A model generated the notes under the pieces. That model ran no database searches. It was not told the origin of the DNA and saw only the letters and a list, made by a program, of their open reading frames with translations. Position numbers and translations under genes: made by a program. This document shows, in pieces, positions 26,775 through 35,854 of a DNA stretch of 64,000 nucleotides (position 1 is its first letter; each line of letters begins with the position of its first letter). This DNA is from Bacteroides ovatus (lineage in GTDB: Bacteria; Bacteroidota; Bacteroidia; Bacteroidales; Bacteroidaceae): the NCBI RefSeq assembly GCF_001314995.1, contig NZ_CP012938.1, positions 1,860,001-1,924,000 of the forward strand, read 5' to 3'.

Positions 26775-28556
26775 ATGAACCTGCCTGTAACTCAAAAGCA
26801 TTTTCTTTCTTTTAGCCGAAAACTTTTCCTTTCGGTTATTTCACTATTCCTGGTATTTGCCATTTGTTTTATTGCGTACCAGTATCAACGTGAACGGGAA
26901 TATAAAATAGAACTGCTAAACACCAAACTGCAAGATTACAACAGCAGGCTCTACGAACAACTGGAGAATCAACCTCTTGACAGTGAAATCATCAACGGTT
27001 ATATCAATAACCATATCCTGGAAGACTTGCGTGTAACCCTTATTGATGCTCAAGGAAATGTTGTTTACGACAGCTATCCAAGTCATAATAACCAGATGGA
27101 GAACCACCTGAACCGTCCGGAAGTACAGAAAGCCATAAAACATGGCAACGGATATGATGTACGCCGTACTTCCGAGACAACCGGAGTTCCCTATTTCTAT
27201 TCGGCCACTCATTATAAAGATTATATTGTCCGTTCGGCTTTACCTTACAATGTCAGCCTCATCAACAACCTGCAAGCAGACCCGCACTATTTATGGTTTA
27301 CCGTAATCGTGACCTTATTATTAATGATTATCTTCTACAAATTCACCAACAAACTGGGGACTTCCATCAGCCAGCTCCGTGAATTTGCGATGCGCGCCGA
27401 CCGGAACGAGCCTATCGAAATGGCTATGCAATCCGCCTTCCCGCACAACGAACTGGGAGAAATATCACAGCACATCATTCAAATCTACAAACGACTGCAC
27501 GAAACCAAAGAAGCTCTCTACATTGAACGTGAAAAGCTAATCACCCACCTTCAAATCTCACACGAAGGACTAGGTATATTTACTAAAGACAAAAAAGAGA
27601 TTCTTGTCAACAATCTTTTCACCCAATACAGCAACCTGATTTCAGACTCCAACCTGGAAACAACAGAAGAAGTCTTTGCCATCAGCGAACTGCAAGAGAT
27701 CATTCATTTTATCAATAAGAATCAGCAAGAACGTTCGAGAGGAAAAGGTGAAAAACGAATGTCTGTCACCATCAATAAGAATGGACGGACATTTATCGTA
27801 GAATGTATCATCTTCCAGGATGCCAGCTTCGAGATTTCCATCAACGACGTTACCCAGGAAGAAGAACAGGTTAGACTCAAACGCCAACTGACCCAGAATA
27901 TCGCCCATGAGTTGAAAACTCCCGTCAGCAGTATCCAAGGGTATTTGGAAACCATTGTCAGCAATGAAAATATTCCACGCGAGAAGATCAACGTATTCCT
28001 CGAACGTTGTTATGCACAAAGCAACCGTTTAAGTCGGTTATTACGCGACATCTCCGTACTCACCCGCATGGATGAAGCCGCCAACATGATCGACATGGAA
28101 CGGGTAGACATCAGTGTGTTGGTAGGTAACATCATCAACGAAGTATCGTTGGAGCTTGACGAAAAACATATTACAGTCGTCAACTCCTTAAAGAAGAGTA
28201 TACAAATCAAAGGAAATTACTCACTACTTTATTCCATCTTCCGTAATCTAATGGACAATGCCATCGCATACGCCGGAAGTAATATCCAGATCAATATCAA
28301 CTGTTTCCGTGAAGATGAGAATTTCTACTATTTCAGCTTTGCCGACACAGGTATTGGAGTATCTCCCGAACATCTGAATCGTCTCTTCGAACGTTTCTAC
28401 CGGGTAGACAAAGGTCGTTCACGGAAAGTAGGTGGAACAGGACTGGGACTAGCTATTGTGAAGAATGCCGTCATCATCCACGGTGGCAGCATCTCCGCCA
28501 AGAACAATCAGGGAGGCGGGCTGGAATTTGTATTTACATTGGCAAAGGAGAAGTAA
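26775..28556 (+). CDS. PhoR-like membrane sensor histidine kinase
   Basis: The 593-residue protein has TM1 at about 14-36, a periplasmic sensor of about 135 residues, and TM2 at about 175-193 followed by a HAMP-like linker. A PAS-like region (about 245-355; THLQISHEGLGIFTKDKKEILVNN) leads to HisKA with H-box NIAHELKTPVSSIQGYL and HATPase_c with NLMDNAIAYA, DTGIGVSPEHLNRLFERFYRV and GTGLGLAIVKN. It is the cognate kinase of the preceding regulator. The stimulus is unknown. Confidence 0.9.
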   Translation: MNLPVTQKHFLSFSRKLFLSVISLFLVFAICFIAYQYQREREYKIELLNTKLQDYNSRLYEQLENQPLDSEIINGYINNHILEDLRVTLIDAQGNVVYDSYPSHNNQMENHLNRPEVQKAIKHGNGYDVRRTSETTGVPYFYSATHYKDYIVRSALPYNVSLINNLQADPHYLWFTVIVTLLLMIIFYKFTNKLGTSISQLREFAMRADRNEPIEMAMQSAFPHNELGEISQHIIQIYKRLHETKEALYIEREKLITHLQISHEGLGIFTKDKKEILVNNLFTQYSNLISDSNLETTEEVFAISELQEIIHFINKNQQERSRGKGEKRMSVTINKNGRTFIVECIIFQDASFEISINDVTQEEEQVRLKRQLTQNIAHELKTPVSSIQGYLETIVSNENIPREKINVFLERCYAQSNRLSRLLRDISVLTRMDEAANMIDMERVDISVLVGNIINEVSLELDEKHITVVNSLKKSIQIKGNYSLLYSIFRNLMDNAIAYAGSNIQININCFREDENFYYFSFADTGIGVSPEHLNRLFERFYRVDKGRSRKVGGTGLGLAIVKNAVIIHGGSISAKNNQGGGLEFVFTLAKEK

Positions 28557-28639
28557 AATCAGGAGTTATCCTGCAAAACTTGTCTAATCAAAAAAAACTA
28601 ACAGAAGAGAACGCAGCAAAATAAAAGGAAGAAAAATTC

Positions 28640-28670
28640 TTTGAATAAAGTAGAAAGGACATTATCTTTG
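28640..28670 (+). promoter_or_regulatory. Consensus promoter of the thioredoxin-fold lipoprotein gene
   Basis: TTTG (28640-28643), 19 bp, TATCTTTG (28663-28670): a perfect match to the Bacteroidetes consensus, 44 bp before the ATG. Confidence 0.75.
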
Positions 28671-28714
28671 TCACCAATGTAATCTACATAAGTTCAATGT
28701 AATAATTGTTAGTT

Positions 28715-29659
28715 ATGAAAACAAACATCCATATTCTTCCAGCTATATGCATCCTTTGCCTTTGTGCCTGCAAAAGCGGCAACGCTTCCAGTCTGAACAA
28801 AAATGATGTAAGACAAGACACCATTAAAACCTTTACATTGCCTGCCATCCCCCCAATGATGACAGCCCCGGAACAACGGGCAGACTTTCTGGTAAAACAC
28901 TATTGGGATAACGTCAACTTCGCCGACACTAATTACATCCACCACCCCGAAGTGACCGAACAAGCTTGGGCGGATTATTGTGACATACTGAATCACGTCC
29001 CGTTGGAAACTGCACAAGAAGCCATGCGGAAAACAATCGAACAAACGAATGTAGACAAAAAAGTATTCACCTACATCACCGACCTGGCGGATAAATATTT
29101 ATACGACCCCAACTCCCCCATGCGTAACGAAGAATTCTATATTCCCGTATTAGACGCCATGTTAGCTTCTCCCTTGTTAGAGGAAATTGAGAAAGTACGT
29201 CCTAAAGCCCGCCGGGAATTAGCACAGAAAAACCGTATCGGAACCAAAGCCCTGAACTTCAGCTACACATTAGCTTCCGGCGCACAAGGCTCCCTCTATC
29301 AACAGCAAGCCGACTATATCCTCCTATTCATCAACAACCCCGGCTGTCATGCCTGCACAGAAACAATAGATGCCCTGAAAAACGCACCTATCATCAACCG
29401 ACTTTTGGGACAAAAGAAACTAACAGTCCTCTCTATCTACCCTGACGAAGAGTTGGACGAATGGAGAAAACACCTGAATGAATTCCCCAAAGAATGGATC
29501 AACGGATACGACAAGAAATTTGCCATCAAAGAACAACAACTATATGATTTGAAGGCTATCCCCACCCTCTACCTTTTAAACAAGGAAAAGACCGTGCTCC
29601 TAAAAGATGCCACCGCACAAGCTATCGAAGAACACCTAACTAATATTGAATTAAAGTAA
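28715..29659 (+). CDS. Thioredoxin-fold lipoprotein (DUF5106-type)
   Basis: The 314-residue lipoprotein has lipobox LCAC with Cys19. It has an N-terminal helical region resembling DUF5106 (about 50-165; ADFLVKHYWDNVNFADTNYIHHPEVTEQ...) and a C-terminal thioredoxin-like domain with a CHAC active-site motif in NNPGCHACTETIDAL. The cis-proline equivalent is in KAIPTLYLLN. This architecture occurs in Bacteroides periplasmic redox lipoproteins. The ATG at 28715 is chosen; an upstream in-frame TTG at 28706 would precede the signal peptide. It is a monocistronic gene. Confidence 0.8.
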   Translation: MKTNIHILPAICILCLCACKSGNASSLNKNDVRQDTIKTFTLPAIPPMMTAPEQRADFLVKHYWDNVNFADTNYIHHPEVTEQAWADYCDILNHVPLETAQEAMRKTIEQTNVDKKVFTYITDLADKYLYDPNSPMRNEEFYIPVLDAMLASPLLEEIEKVRPKARRELAQKNRIGTKALNFSYTLASGAQGSLYQQQADYILLFINNPGCHACTETIDALKNAPIINRLLGQKKLTVLSIYPDEELDEWRKHLNEFPKEWINGYDKKFAIKEQQLYDLKAIPTLYLLNKEKTVLLKDATAQAIEEHLTNIELK

Positions 29660-29759
29660 AAACGGTGCAGAAATGAACTAATTTATTTCTCACTGATTGT
29701 AGCTATTCCCTTTATGTGCTATAATTATTCCGGAGTTATACTAAATATAATCACTCTGG

Positions 29760-29875
29760 ATACATATATTTATTCGTCGGACTATAGTCCGACGTAAAGT
29801 TGACTATAGTCTTTCTTTCGAAGCACTATAGTCCAACGAAAGGTAGACTATAGTTCGACGAATTAATATATGCAT
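29760..29875. repeat. 116-bp MITE-like imperfect palindrome with ACTATAGT reiterations
   Basis: The terminal 30 bp (29760-29789) match the complement of 29846-29875 at 27 of 30 positions. Inside the left arm is a perfect 20-bp palindrome (29775-29794) centred on ACTATAGT. ACTATAGT occurs four times in all (29781, 29803, 29824 and 29847). No open reading frame and no clear target-site duplication are seen. Confidence 0.65.
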
Positions 29876-29972
29876 ATAGAGATATTATTTTCTACAGAAT
29901 TGGAATGTAAATTTAGTACTTGAATTCCTTGTCTAAAACATTTGATTCATATCGGTGCAGTAAGGAACAAAA

Positions 29973-29998
29973 TAGGTGGATACCGCTGCATCCACCTA
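29973..29998. repeat. Hairpin of unclear direction (TAGGTGGAT/ATCCACCTA)
   Basis: Perfect 9-bp arms enclose an 8-nt loop. On the minus strand the stem is followed by TTTTG, on the plus strand by TAAAAAAC. It could be a weak minus-strand terminator, although no minus gene feeds into it. The remainder of 29876-30300 shows no gene. Confidence 0.4.
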
Positions 29999-30039
29999 TA
30001 AAAAACTACCAATTATGTTTCAATAAATCTGTTTCATAC

Positions 30040-30053
30040 GTCCAACGTTGGAC
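30040..30053. repeat. Perfect 14-bp palindrome GTCCAACGTTGGAC
   Basis: The arms GTCCAA/TTGGAC are the same as in the activator sites at 9503 and 9595, but the centre (CG) and length differ. It lies 270 bp upstream of the riboswitch promoter, and no sigma-54 promoter was seen nearby. Confidence 0.4.
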
Positions 30054-30299
30054 ATAGACAAGGATACTTTTTAAAAGCTAATCTTATGTCAAAGGCGGGC
30101 AACTCAATACCCGTCTCTAAAATCCGCTAATTTGGTAAATTTTGTAATAAGTGGCAGTCTCATTTACAAAAATACAAAAAATATCGAAGAAAACAAGTAA
30201 GAAGCAACAAATAATCGGTCCTTGCACGGCTCCTCCAATCTCGTTCTTTTTGGTTCTTTTTTTTCGTATCAAGACGAAAGAAAAAGAACATCCCCCAAC

Positions 30300-30330
30300 T
30301 TGGAAAAAACAAATAAACTCCCTATCTTTG
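30300..30330 (+). promoter_or_regulatory. Promoter of the cobalamin-riboswitch leader
   Basis: TATCTTTG (30323-30330) is an exact -7 box; TTGG at 30300-30303 is a partial -33 box at 19-bp spacing. Transcription would start just before the riboswitch. Confidence 0.65.
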
Positions 30331-30333
30331 TCG

Positions 30334-30512
30334 CGCATTGGTTTGCGACTCCCATGCGGGGGAAGCAATTAAAAGGGAATCAGGTGTAAATCCTGAACAG
30401 TCCCGCTGCTGTAAGTTCCATGCATGTTACAAGCAATTCACTCATTGCCACTGGAGACTAATCTGGGAAGGCGTTTGTAACAGGAATAAGTCAGAAGACC
30501 TACCATGCAATT
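30334..30512 (+). ncRNA. Cobalamin riboswitch upstream of btuB
   Basis: The class hallmarks appear in order. The 5' strand has GGTTTGCGACTCCCATGCG and AAAAGGGAATC; then come AATCAGGTGTAAATCCTGA and CAGTCCCGCTGCTGTAAG. GCCACTGG is at 30447-30454, TGGGAAGGC at about 30463-30471, and the B12-box-like AGTCAGAAGACCTACC at 30489-30504. It controls btuB and the following lipoprotein genes. A terminator hairpin 130 nt downstream suggests transcriptional control (see 30642). Confidence 0.92.
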
Positions 30513-30641
30513 ATGTTTCACTGCTTTCGAGGAAAAAGCGTTGAGTCTAATGAACCGGACAAGTCGTCTATCATTTCATTCATCACTCTAATTCAGAGAA
30601 AGTGTGTTAAAACGAATAAACTCTGCCAAGTTTATTTATGC

Positions 30642-30676
30642 GTGTCCGGTCGAAGGGATTTCGCCCGGACACTTTT
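30642..30676 (+). terminator. Riboswitch expression platform: intrinsic terminator before btuB
   Basis: GTGTCCGG (30642-30649) pairs with CCGGACAC (30665-30672), with an inner CGAA/TTCG extension, followed by TTTT. It ends 28 bp before the btuB ATG. An upstream CCGGACA at 30555-30561 could pair with TGTCCGG of the 5' arm to form the competing antiterminator. Confidence 0.72.
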
Positions 30677-30704
30677 AAATAGCAACAGACAGAAAAAGAA
30701 CTAA

Positions 30705-32747
30705 ATGAAAGAGAGAACATTTAAGAAAATGATCTTTGCAGTATTTTACTGCCAATTCTTATCCATACCACTTTTTGCACAACAGCAAAAGGTAGATACG
30801 ACACATACATATTCTATTCCTGAAATAACAGTATCAGATATCTATCAGACTCGCGAAGTACGTTCTACCGCTCCCCTGCAAGTATTCTCCAAAGACGCCC
30901 TGAAAAACCTGCACGCCCTGCAAGTATCCGACGCAGTGAAACACTTTGCCGGAGTGACCGTAAAAGACTACGGAGGTATTGGCGGACTAAAAACTGTATC
31001 CATACGAAGCCTGGGAGCACAACATACCGCTGTTGGCTATGACGGGATCACCCTAACCGATTGCCAAACGGGACAAATCGACATCGGGCGTTTCTCACTT
31101 GATAACGTAGACAGACTTTCTCTAAACAACGGACAAAGCGATAACATCTTCCAACCTGCCCGCTTCTTTGCGTCAGCAGGCATCTTGAATATCCAGACAC
31201 TTACTCCACAGTTCACAAAAGACAAAAAAACCAACATAGCAGGAGCTTTCAAAACAGGTTCCTGGGGATTAGTCAATCCCTCCCTCCTGCTGGAACAACA
31301 ATTCAATAAAACATGGAGCATGTCAGTCAATGGCGAATGGATGTCTTCTGACGGACATTATCCATATACACTGCGCTATGGAAGTGCAGAAGGAGATCTG
31401 TCCTCACGTGAGAAACGGAAGAATACAGACGTACAAACATTCCGTGCTGAAGCCGGACTTTACGGTAACTTCTCCGATAAAGAACAATGGCGGTTGAAAG
31501 CCTATTACTTCCAATCCTCCCGGGGACTACCCAAAGCTACCACTTTCTACAACGACCATTCTACCCAACACCTGTGGGATAAAAACACTTTCATACAAAG
31601 TCAATACAAGAAAGAATTCAGCCAACAATGGGTATTCCAAACCTCTGCCAAGTGGAATTGGAGCTATCAACGTTACCTAGACCCCGATACAAAGAACTCA
31701 TTAAAGAAAACAGAAAACAGCTACTACCAGCAAGAATATTACCTTTCCGCTTCTGTACTATACAGACTGTTGAGCAACCTCTCATTCTCTCTTTCCACCG
31801 ACGGAAGCATCAACACCATGAACGCCGATCTAAACAACTTTGTACACCCCACGCGCTATTCATGGCTAACGGCATTCGCCGGCAAATACGTGAATGACTG
31901 GTTAACAATCTCCGCATCCGCATTAGCAACCATTATCAATGAAGATGTAAAGAAAGGCGGCAGTGCCGGCAATCACCGTAAATTAACCCCTTATGTAAGT
32001 GCTGCATTCAAACCTTTTCATAATGAAGAATTCCGTGTACGCTTCTTCTATAAAGACATTTTCCGTCTGGCAAGTTTCAACGACTTATATTACGAAGAAG
32101 TAGGAAACACACAACTAAAGCCGGAAAAAGCCAAACAATACAACATCGGACTGACATACAACAAAAATGTATGCTCGTTCCTACCCTATTTGTCAGCAAC
32201 CATCGACGCTTATTATAATAAGGTAACAGATAAAATCATCGCTTATCCTACCAAGAACCTTGCAGTATGGAGCATGAAAAACCTGGGACAAGTTGACATC
32301 AAAGGTATTGATGTTACAGGAAGCCTCTCCCTCCAACCCGGGGAAAAAATCCGCATCAACCTCTCGGGTAACTATACATACCAACGAGCATTAGACGTTA
32401 CCCCACCCGATCCAAACACGTATGAATCAACATACAAACACCAGATAGCCTACACTCCCCGCGTCTCCGCTTCGGGGCAGGCAGGTATCGAAACACCATG
32501 GATCAATCTGTCTTACTCATTCCTATTTTCAGGAAAGCGCTATGCGTTGGGACAAAACATTGCCGAAAACAGATTAGATAGTTATAGCGACCACAGTATT
32601 TCTGCAAGCCGTGATTTCCTGATAAGAAAAGCCACCACCTCTTTCAGCTTGGAAGTACTGAACCTGATGGACAAGAATTACGAGATTGTGAAATACTTCC
32701 CAATGCCCGGACGATCTGTAAGAGCAACAATAAAAATAAGATATTAA
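30705..32747 (+). CDS. btuB: TonB-dependent vitamin B12 receptor BtuB
   Basis: The 680-residue outer-membrane receptor has a signal peptide ending LFAQQQ and a TonB-box-like stretch YSIPEITVSD at about residues 37-46. A plug domain follows (about 50-170; LHALQVSDAVKHFAGVTVKDYGGIGGLKTVSIRSLG), then a 22-strand barrel finishing with the aromatic KIRY. It lacks the SusC-type N-terminal carboxypeptidase-like extension. The B12 riboswitch directly upstream fixes the substrate class as corrinoids. It is 23 bp from the btuG-like gene; in Bacteroides the two proteins form a surface B12-capture complex. Confidence 0.92.
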   Translation: MKERTFKKMIFAVFYCQFLSIPLFAQQQKVDTTHTYSIPEITVSDIYQTREVRSTAPLQVFSKDALKNLHALQVSDAVKHFAGVTVKDYGGIGGLKTVSIRSLGAQHTAVGYDGITLTDCQTGQIDIGRFSLDNVDRLSLNNGQSDNIFQPARFFASAGILNIQTLTPQFTKDKKTNIAGAFKTGSWGLVNPSLLLEQQFNKTWSMSVNGEWMSSDGHYPYTLRYGSAEGDLSSREKRKNTDVQTFRAEAGLYGNFSDKEQWRLKAYYFQSSRGLPKATTFYNDHSTQHLWDKNTFIQSQYKKEFSQQWVFQTSAKWNWSYQRYLDPDTKNSLKKTENSYYQQEYYLSASVLYRLLSNLSFSLSTDGSINTMNADLNNFVHPTRYSWLTAFAGKYVNDWLTISASALATIINEDVKKGGSAGNHRKLTPYVSAAFKPFHNEEFRVRFFYKDIFRLASFNDLYYEEVGNTQLKPEKAKQYNIGLTYNKNVCSFLPYLSATIDAYYNKVTDKIIAYPTKNLAVWSMKNLGQVDIKGIDVTGSLSLQPGEKIRINLSGNYTYQRALDVTPPDPNTYESTYKHQIAYTPRVSASGQAGIETPWINLSYSFLFSGKRYALGQNIAENRLDSYSDHSISASRDFLIRKATTSFSLEVLNLMDKNYEIVKYFPMPGRSVRATIKIRY

Positions 32748-32770
32748 ATATTATAAAATAAGATATTGAC

Positions 32771-34744
32771 GTGAAAAGGAAATTAATATATATATTCTGG
32801 TGCTGGCTGTCATCGATCTTGTTATTCATGGCATGTGATGACATGGAAGACAAACCTTTCACATCAGGCATTATAGGTGATCCGACAGAAACAGGTACCG
32901 CCGAATTATATGTATTATGTGAAGGACTGTTCAACCAGAATAACAGCTCATTGGCACGTTTCTCTTTCGGTAATCAACAAATGGTTCGTGATTACTTCAA
33001 AGCAGTCAACCACCGAGGATTAGGAGATACAGCCAACGATATGGCTATTTATGGAAGCAAGGTGTATGTCGTAGTCAACATCTCCAGTACAGTAGAAGTG
33101 ATAGATTTTCGTACAGGAACCTCATTGAAACAAATTCAGATGCAGGCAGAAAATGGGAGTTCCCGCCAACCACGCTATATCACTTTTCATAAAGAAAAAG
33201 CATACGTATGTTCCTATGACGGAACCGTTGCGCGTATAGACACAACTTCCCTCTCCATAGATGCTATCACAACAGTGGGACGTAACCCTGACGGCATTTG
33301 TGTACAAAACGAAAAGCTATATATTTCCAATTCCGGCGGATTGGATTATTCATCAGGGCTGGGTGTAGATAATACAGTATCCGTTGTCGATATTGCCACA
33401 TTCAAAGAGAGTAGCAAAATTATAGTAGGCCCGAATCCCGGTAAAATAATAGCAGGTCCGGATGAAACCGTCTATGTAGCCACCCGTGGCGAAGATATAG
33501 AAGCCGGAGATTATAATTTCGTCAAGATAGACTGCCGGACAAACAAAGTCACTCAATGTAACGAGAAAGTGCAAAACTTCGCCATCGACGGAGACATAGC
33601 CTACCTATATAATTACAACTACACCACACAGACTTCTTCTATCAAGATGTTCAATCTGAAAACAGAAGAAACAATCCGTGAGAATTTCATAACCGATGGA
33701 ACTGTGATAAAGACACCTTACGGTATCAATATCAACCCTTACAGCAACAATGTATATATCACCGAAGCACGCGATTACACCACTTACGGCGACTTACTTT
33801 GTTTCAACCAACAAGGACAACTCATGTTTCGCCTAAACAACATCGGACTTAACCCGAATACCATCGTATTCAGTGACAAAGCCTCACAAAGCAATATTGA
33901 CGACAATGACGATGACACGGAAAACCCTCTAGCTTTCGCCAATAAAGTATGGGAATACCGCCCTGCTCCCGGACAATTTATCAATACTACCACATCAGCA
34001 TACAAGGATGGATTTACCTACGATGAAATATTGGAAGAAGCAACCCGCAGAATCCAGCAAAAATCGCTTATTACATTAGGAGGATTCGGTGGCTACATTG
34101 TTTTAGGATTCCCACAGCCCATTCCGAATGTAACGGGAGAATATGACTTCAAAGTAAGAGGTAATGCTTACTACAATTCCAAAACCGGAACAGGAAAACT
34201 GGGAGGAAGTGCCGAACCGGGAATTGTATTCGTATCCAAAGATGCAAACGGTAATGGAAAACCTGATGACGAATGGTATGAACTGAAAGGCAGCGAATAC
34301 GGGAAAGATACAGAAACCCGAGAATATGAAATAACCTATTACCGTCCGAACCTAGCCAACCAAAATGTTTTCTGGAAGGATAATAAAAAAAACGAAGGAT
34401 ATATTCTCCGCAACAGTTACCATAATCAGGAATCCTATTATCCACTTTGGATAGAAGATGATGAAATCACATTTCAGGGAACACGCCTAAAAGATAATGC
34501 TGTCTTAGAAAATGGATTATGGGTAGGATATTGTTATCCATGGGGATATGCAGACAACCATCCCAACACCAAGGAAGGCAGTAATTTCAAGATAGATTGG
34601 GCTGTGGACAGTAACGGCACACCAGCCGACTTGGATCAAATAGATTTCGTTAAGATTATGACTGCAGTTAACCAAGACGCAGGACAAATGGGTGAAATAT
34701 CAACCGAAGTCACAACCGTTGAAAACTTACATTTCAAAAAATAA
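32771..34744 (+). CDS. btuG: BtuG-like surface B12-binding beta-propeller lipoprotein with extra C-terminal domain
   Basis: The product starts with a GTG codon and has lipobox FMAC with Cys22 followed by DDMED, an acidic surface-export pattern. Residues about 45-370 form a YncE-type propeller (VYVVVNISSTVEVIDFRTG; KAYVCSYDGTVARIDTTS; KLYISNSGGL...NTVSVVDIATF). BtuG proteins with this fold bind cobalamin with very high affinity and cap BtuB. A second domain of about 260 residues (about 395-657) has GGFGGYIVLGFPQPI, a calcium-loop-like DANGNGKPDDEWYEL and YYRPN segments. From memory the BtuG propeller alone is about 370 residues, so this looks like a two-domain version. It is riboswitch-controlled with btuB. 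Confidence 0.82.
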   Translation: MKRKLIYIFWCWLSSILLFMACDDMEDKPFTSGIIGDPTETGTAELYVLCEGLFNQNNSSLARFSFGNQQMVRDYFKAVNHRGLGDTANDMAIYGSKVYVVVNISSTVEVIDFRTGTSLKQIQMQAENGSSRQPRYITFHKEKAYVCSYDGTVARIDTTSLSIDAITTVGRNPDGICVQNEKLYISNSGGLDYSSGLGVDNTVSVVDIATFKESSKIIVGPNPGKIIAGPDETVYVATRGEDIEAGDYNFVKIDCRTNKVTQCNEKVQNFAIDGDIAYLYNYNYTTQTSSIKMFNLKTEETIRENFITDGTVIKTPYGININPYSNNVYITEARDYTTYGDLLCFNQQGQLMFRLNNIGLNPNTIVFSDKASQSNIDDNDDDTENPLAFANKVWEYRPAPGQFINTTTSAYKDGFTYDEILEEATRRIQQKSLITLGGFGGYIVLGFPQPIPNVTGEYDFKVRGNAYYNSKTGTGKLGGSAEPGIVFVSKDANGNGKPDDEWYELKGSEYGKDTETREYEITYYRPNLANQNVFWKDNKKNEGYILRNSYHNQESYYPLWIEDDEITFQGTRLKDNAVLENGLWVGYCYPWGYADNHPNTKEGSNFKIDWAVDSNGTPADLDQIDFVKIMTAVNQDAGQMGEISTEVTTVENLHFKK

Positions 34745-34780
34745 TCAACAATTTATTAATAACTAAAATTAGAAAAGAAC

Positions 34781-35566
34781 ATGAAAAAATTATCCTTATT
34801 ATTACTATTATCAGTATTTATATTTTGTGGCTGTAGCGATGATGACGATACAAAAACATACATACTTAGCTTGCCTAATTACGAAACTCATACACTCGAC
34901 ATGGGCGATCAAGAAAATCCGGATGATTCATGGTCAGTAAGTAGTGAGTGGGGAACAACTAACTATAAATACAATCTGTTAACTGACGCAAGTGGAATCT
35001 TTGAATTTGACTGTGTATCTTCAACATACGGTTTCTATTCAGATAGCTTTGCATTTACGAATTGTACAGTAGAAGATTGTCCAGACTTCGCAAGCTATGA
35101 TTATCGCGCTATCACCAAAAAAGGGGTAATCAATAATACATACGTTATCGTTGGAGCTGCCGGATATAAAATCGGAAAGAATTCTGATAAAGAAGCCGCA
35201 ATACGATTCAGAGATCACGACAACCCTAATGAACTGGAAGACTATAGAGTAAAAGGACTATATGTAACAAACAGTGTCTATGCTTATAGCAGTATGAAAG
35301 AAGGAACTGGATATTATGGTGAAGAAGAAATATTCGGAAGCAACGACTCATTCAAACTTACTATCTACAATTATGATAAAACAATGCACGTAGATTGTTA
35401 TTTGGCAGAAGGAACCAATCTCCTCGATCAATGGAAATGGGTAGATCTAACTTCATTGGGAGAAACGAAAGGACTAAAATTCTCATTAACATCTACCAAA
35501 AAGAATGAATACGGTCCATTGACACCGACCTACTTCTGTCTTGACGGTATCACTATCGAAGACTAA
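34781..35566 (+). CDS. DUF4465 surface lipoprotein of the B12 locus
   Basis: The 261-residue lipoprotein has lipobox FCGC with Cys18 followed by SDDDD, a strong surface-export signal. The rest is one beta-sandwich DUF4465 domain (about 35-258) with phrases such as FEFDCVSSTYGFYSDSFAFTNCT and LKGLYVTNSVYAYSSMKEG-like strands. It is 36 bp downstream of btuG in the riboswitch-controlled operon. A role in corrinoid binding or handling is inferred from position; whether it belongs to the described BtuH group is not decidable here. An intrinsic terminator follows. Confidence 0.78.
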   Translation: MKKLSLLLLLSVFIFCGCSDDDDTKTYILSLPNYETHTLDMGDQENPDDSWSVSSEWGTTNYKYNLLTDASGIFEFDCVSSTYGFYSDSFAFTNCTVEDCPDFASYDYRAITKKGVINNTYVIVGAAGYKIGKNSDKEAAIRFRDHDNPNELEDYRVKGLYVTNSVYAYSSMKEGTGYYGEEEIFGSNDSFKLTIYNYDKTMHVDCYLAEGTNLLDQWKWVDLTSLGETKGLKFSLTSTKKNEYGPLTPTYFCLDGITIED

Positions 35567-35675
35567 ATAACCACTGCTCGATTGACCTCAACCTATTATA
35601 TATTTATTTTTAATCAGCCTATTGATTACCAATAATCAAACTTATAATCATACTCAATCGAATGCATAATTTTAA

Positions 35676-35712
35676 AGAGCCGGATATCCTTTTAAGGGAT
35701 CCGGCTCTCTTT
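35676..35712 (+). terminator. Terminator of the B12 operon
   Basis: AGAGCCGGATATCC pairs with GGGATCCGGCTCT (one bulge) around TTTTAA, followed by a CTTTATAT tail. Confidence 0.8.
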
Positions 35713-35792
35713 ATATCTTCTTACCACAAATTGATATATCACTAGCCTACGGAGAAATAATTCCATCAGCCACAACTTACAAAAAGTCATCA

Positions 35793-35800
35793 TATATTTG
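35793..35800 (+). promoter_or_regulatory. -7 box (TATATTTG) of tnaA
   Basis: Exact TAnnTTTG match 54 bp before the tnaA ATG; no good -33 box at the usual spacing. The transcript would start after the in-frame TTG at 35798, supporting the ATG at 35855. Confidence 0.5.
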
Positions 35801-35854
35801 TTAATCACGCAGATTTTAGCTACATTCGTCGACCTAAACTATAAATCTACAACA

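Noticed and set aside
26058..28556. Assignment of the two-component pair as RprXY
   Set aside because: The regulator's receiver sequence and the kinase layout with a large periplasmic sensor look more PhoB/PhoR-like; I could not confirm RprXY from memory.
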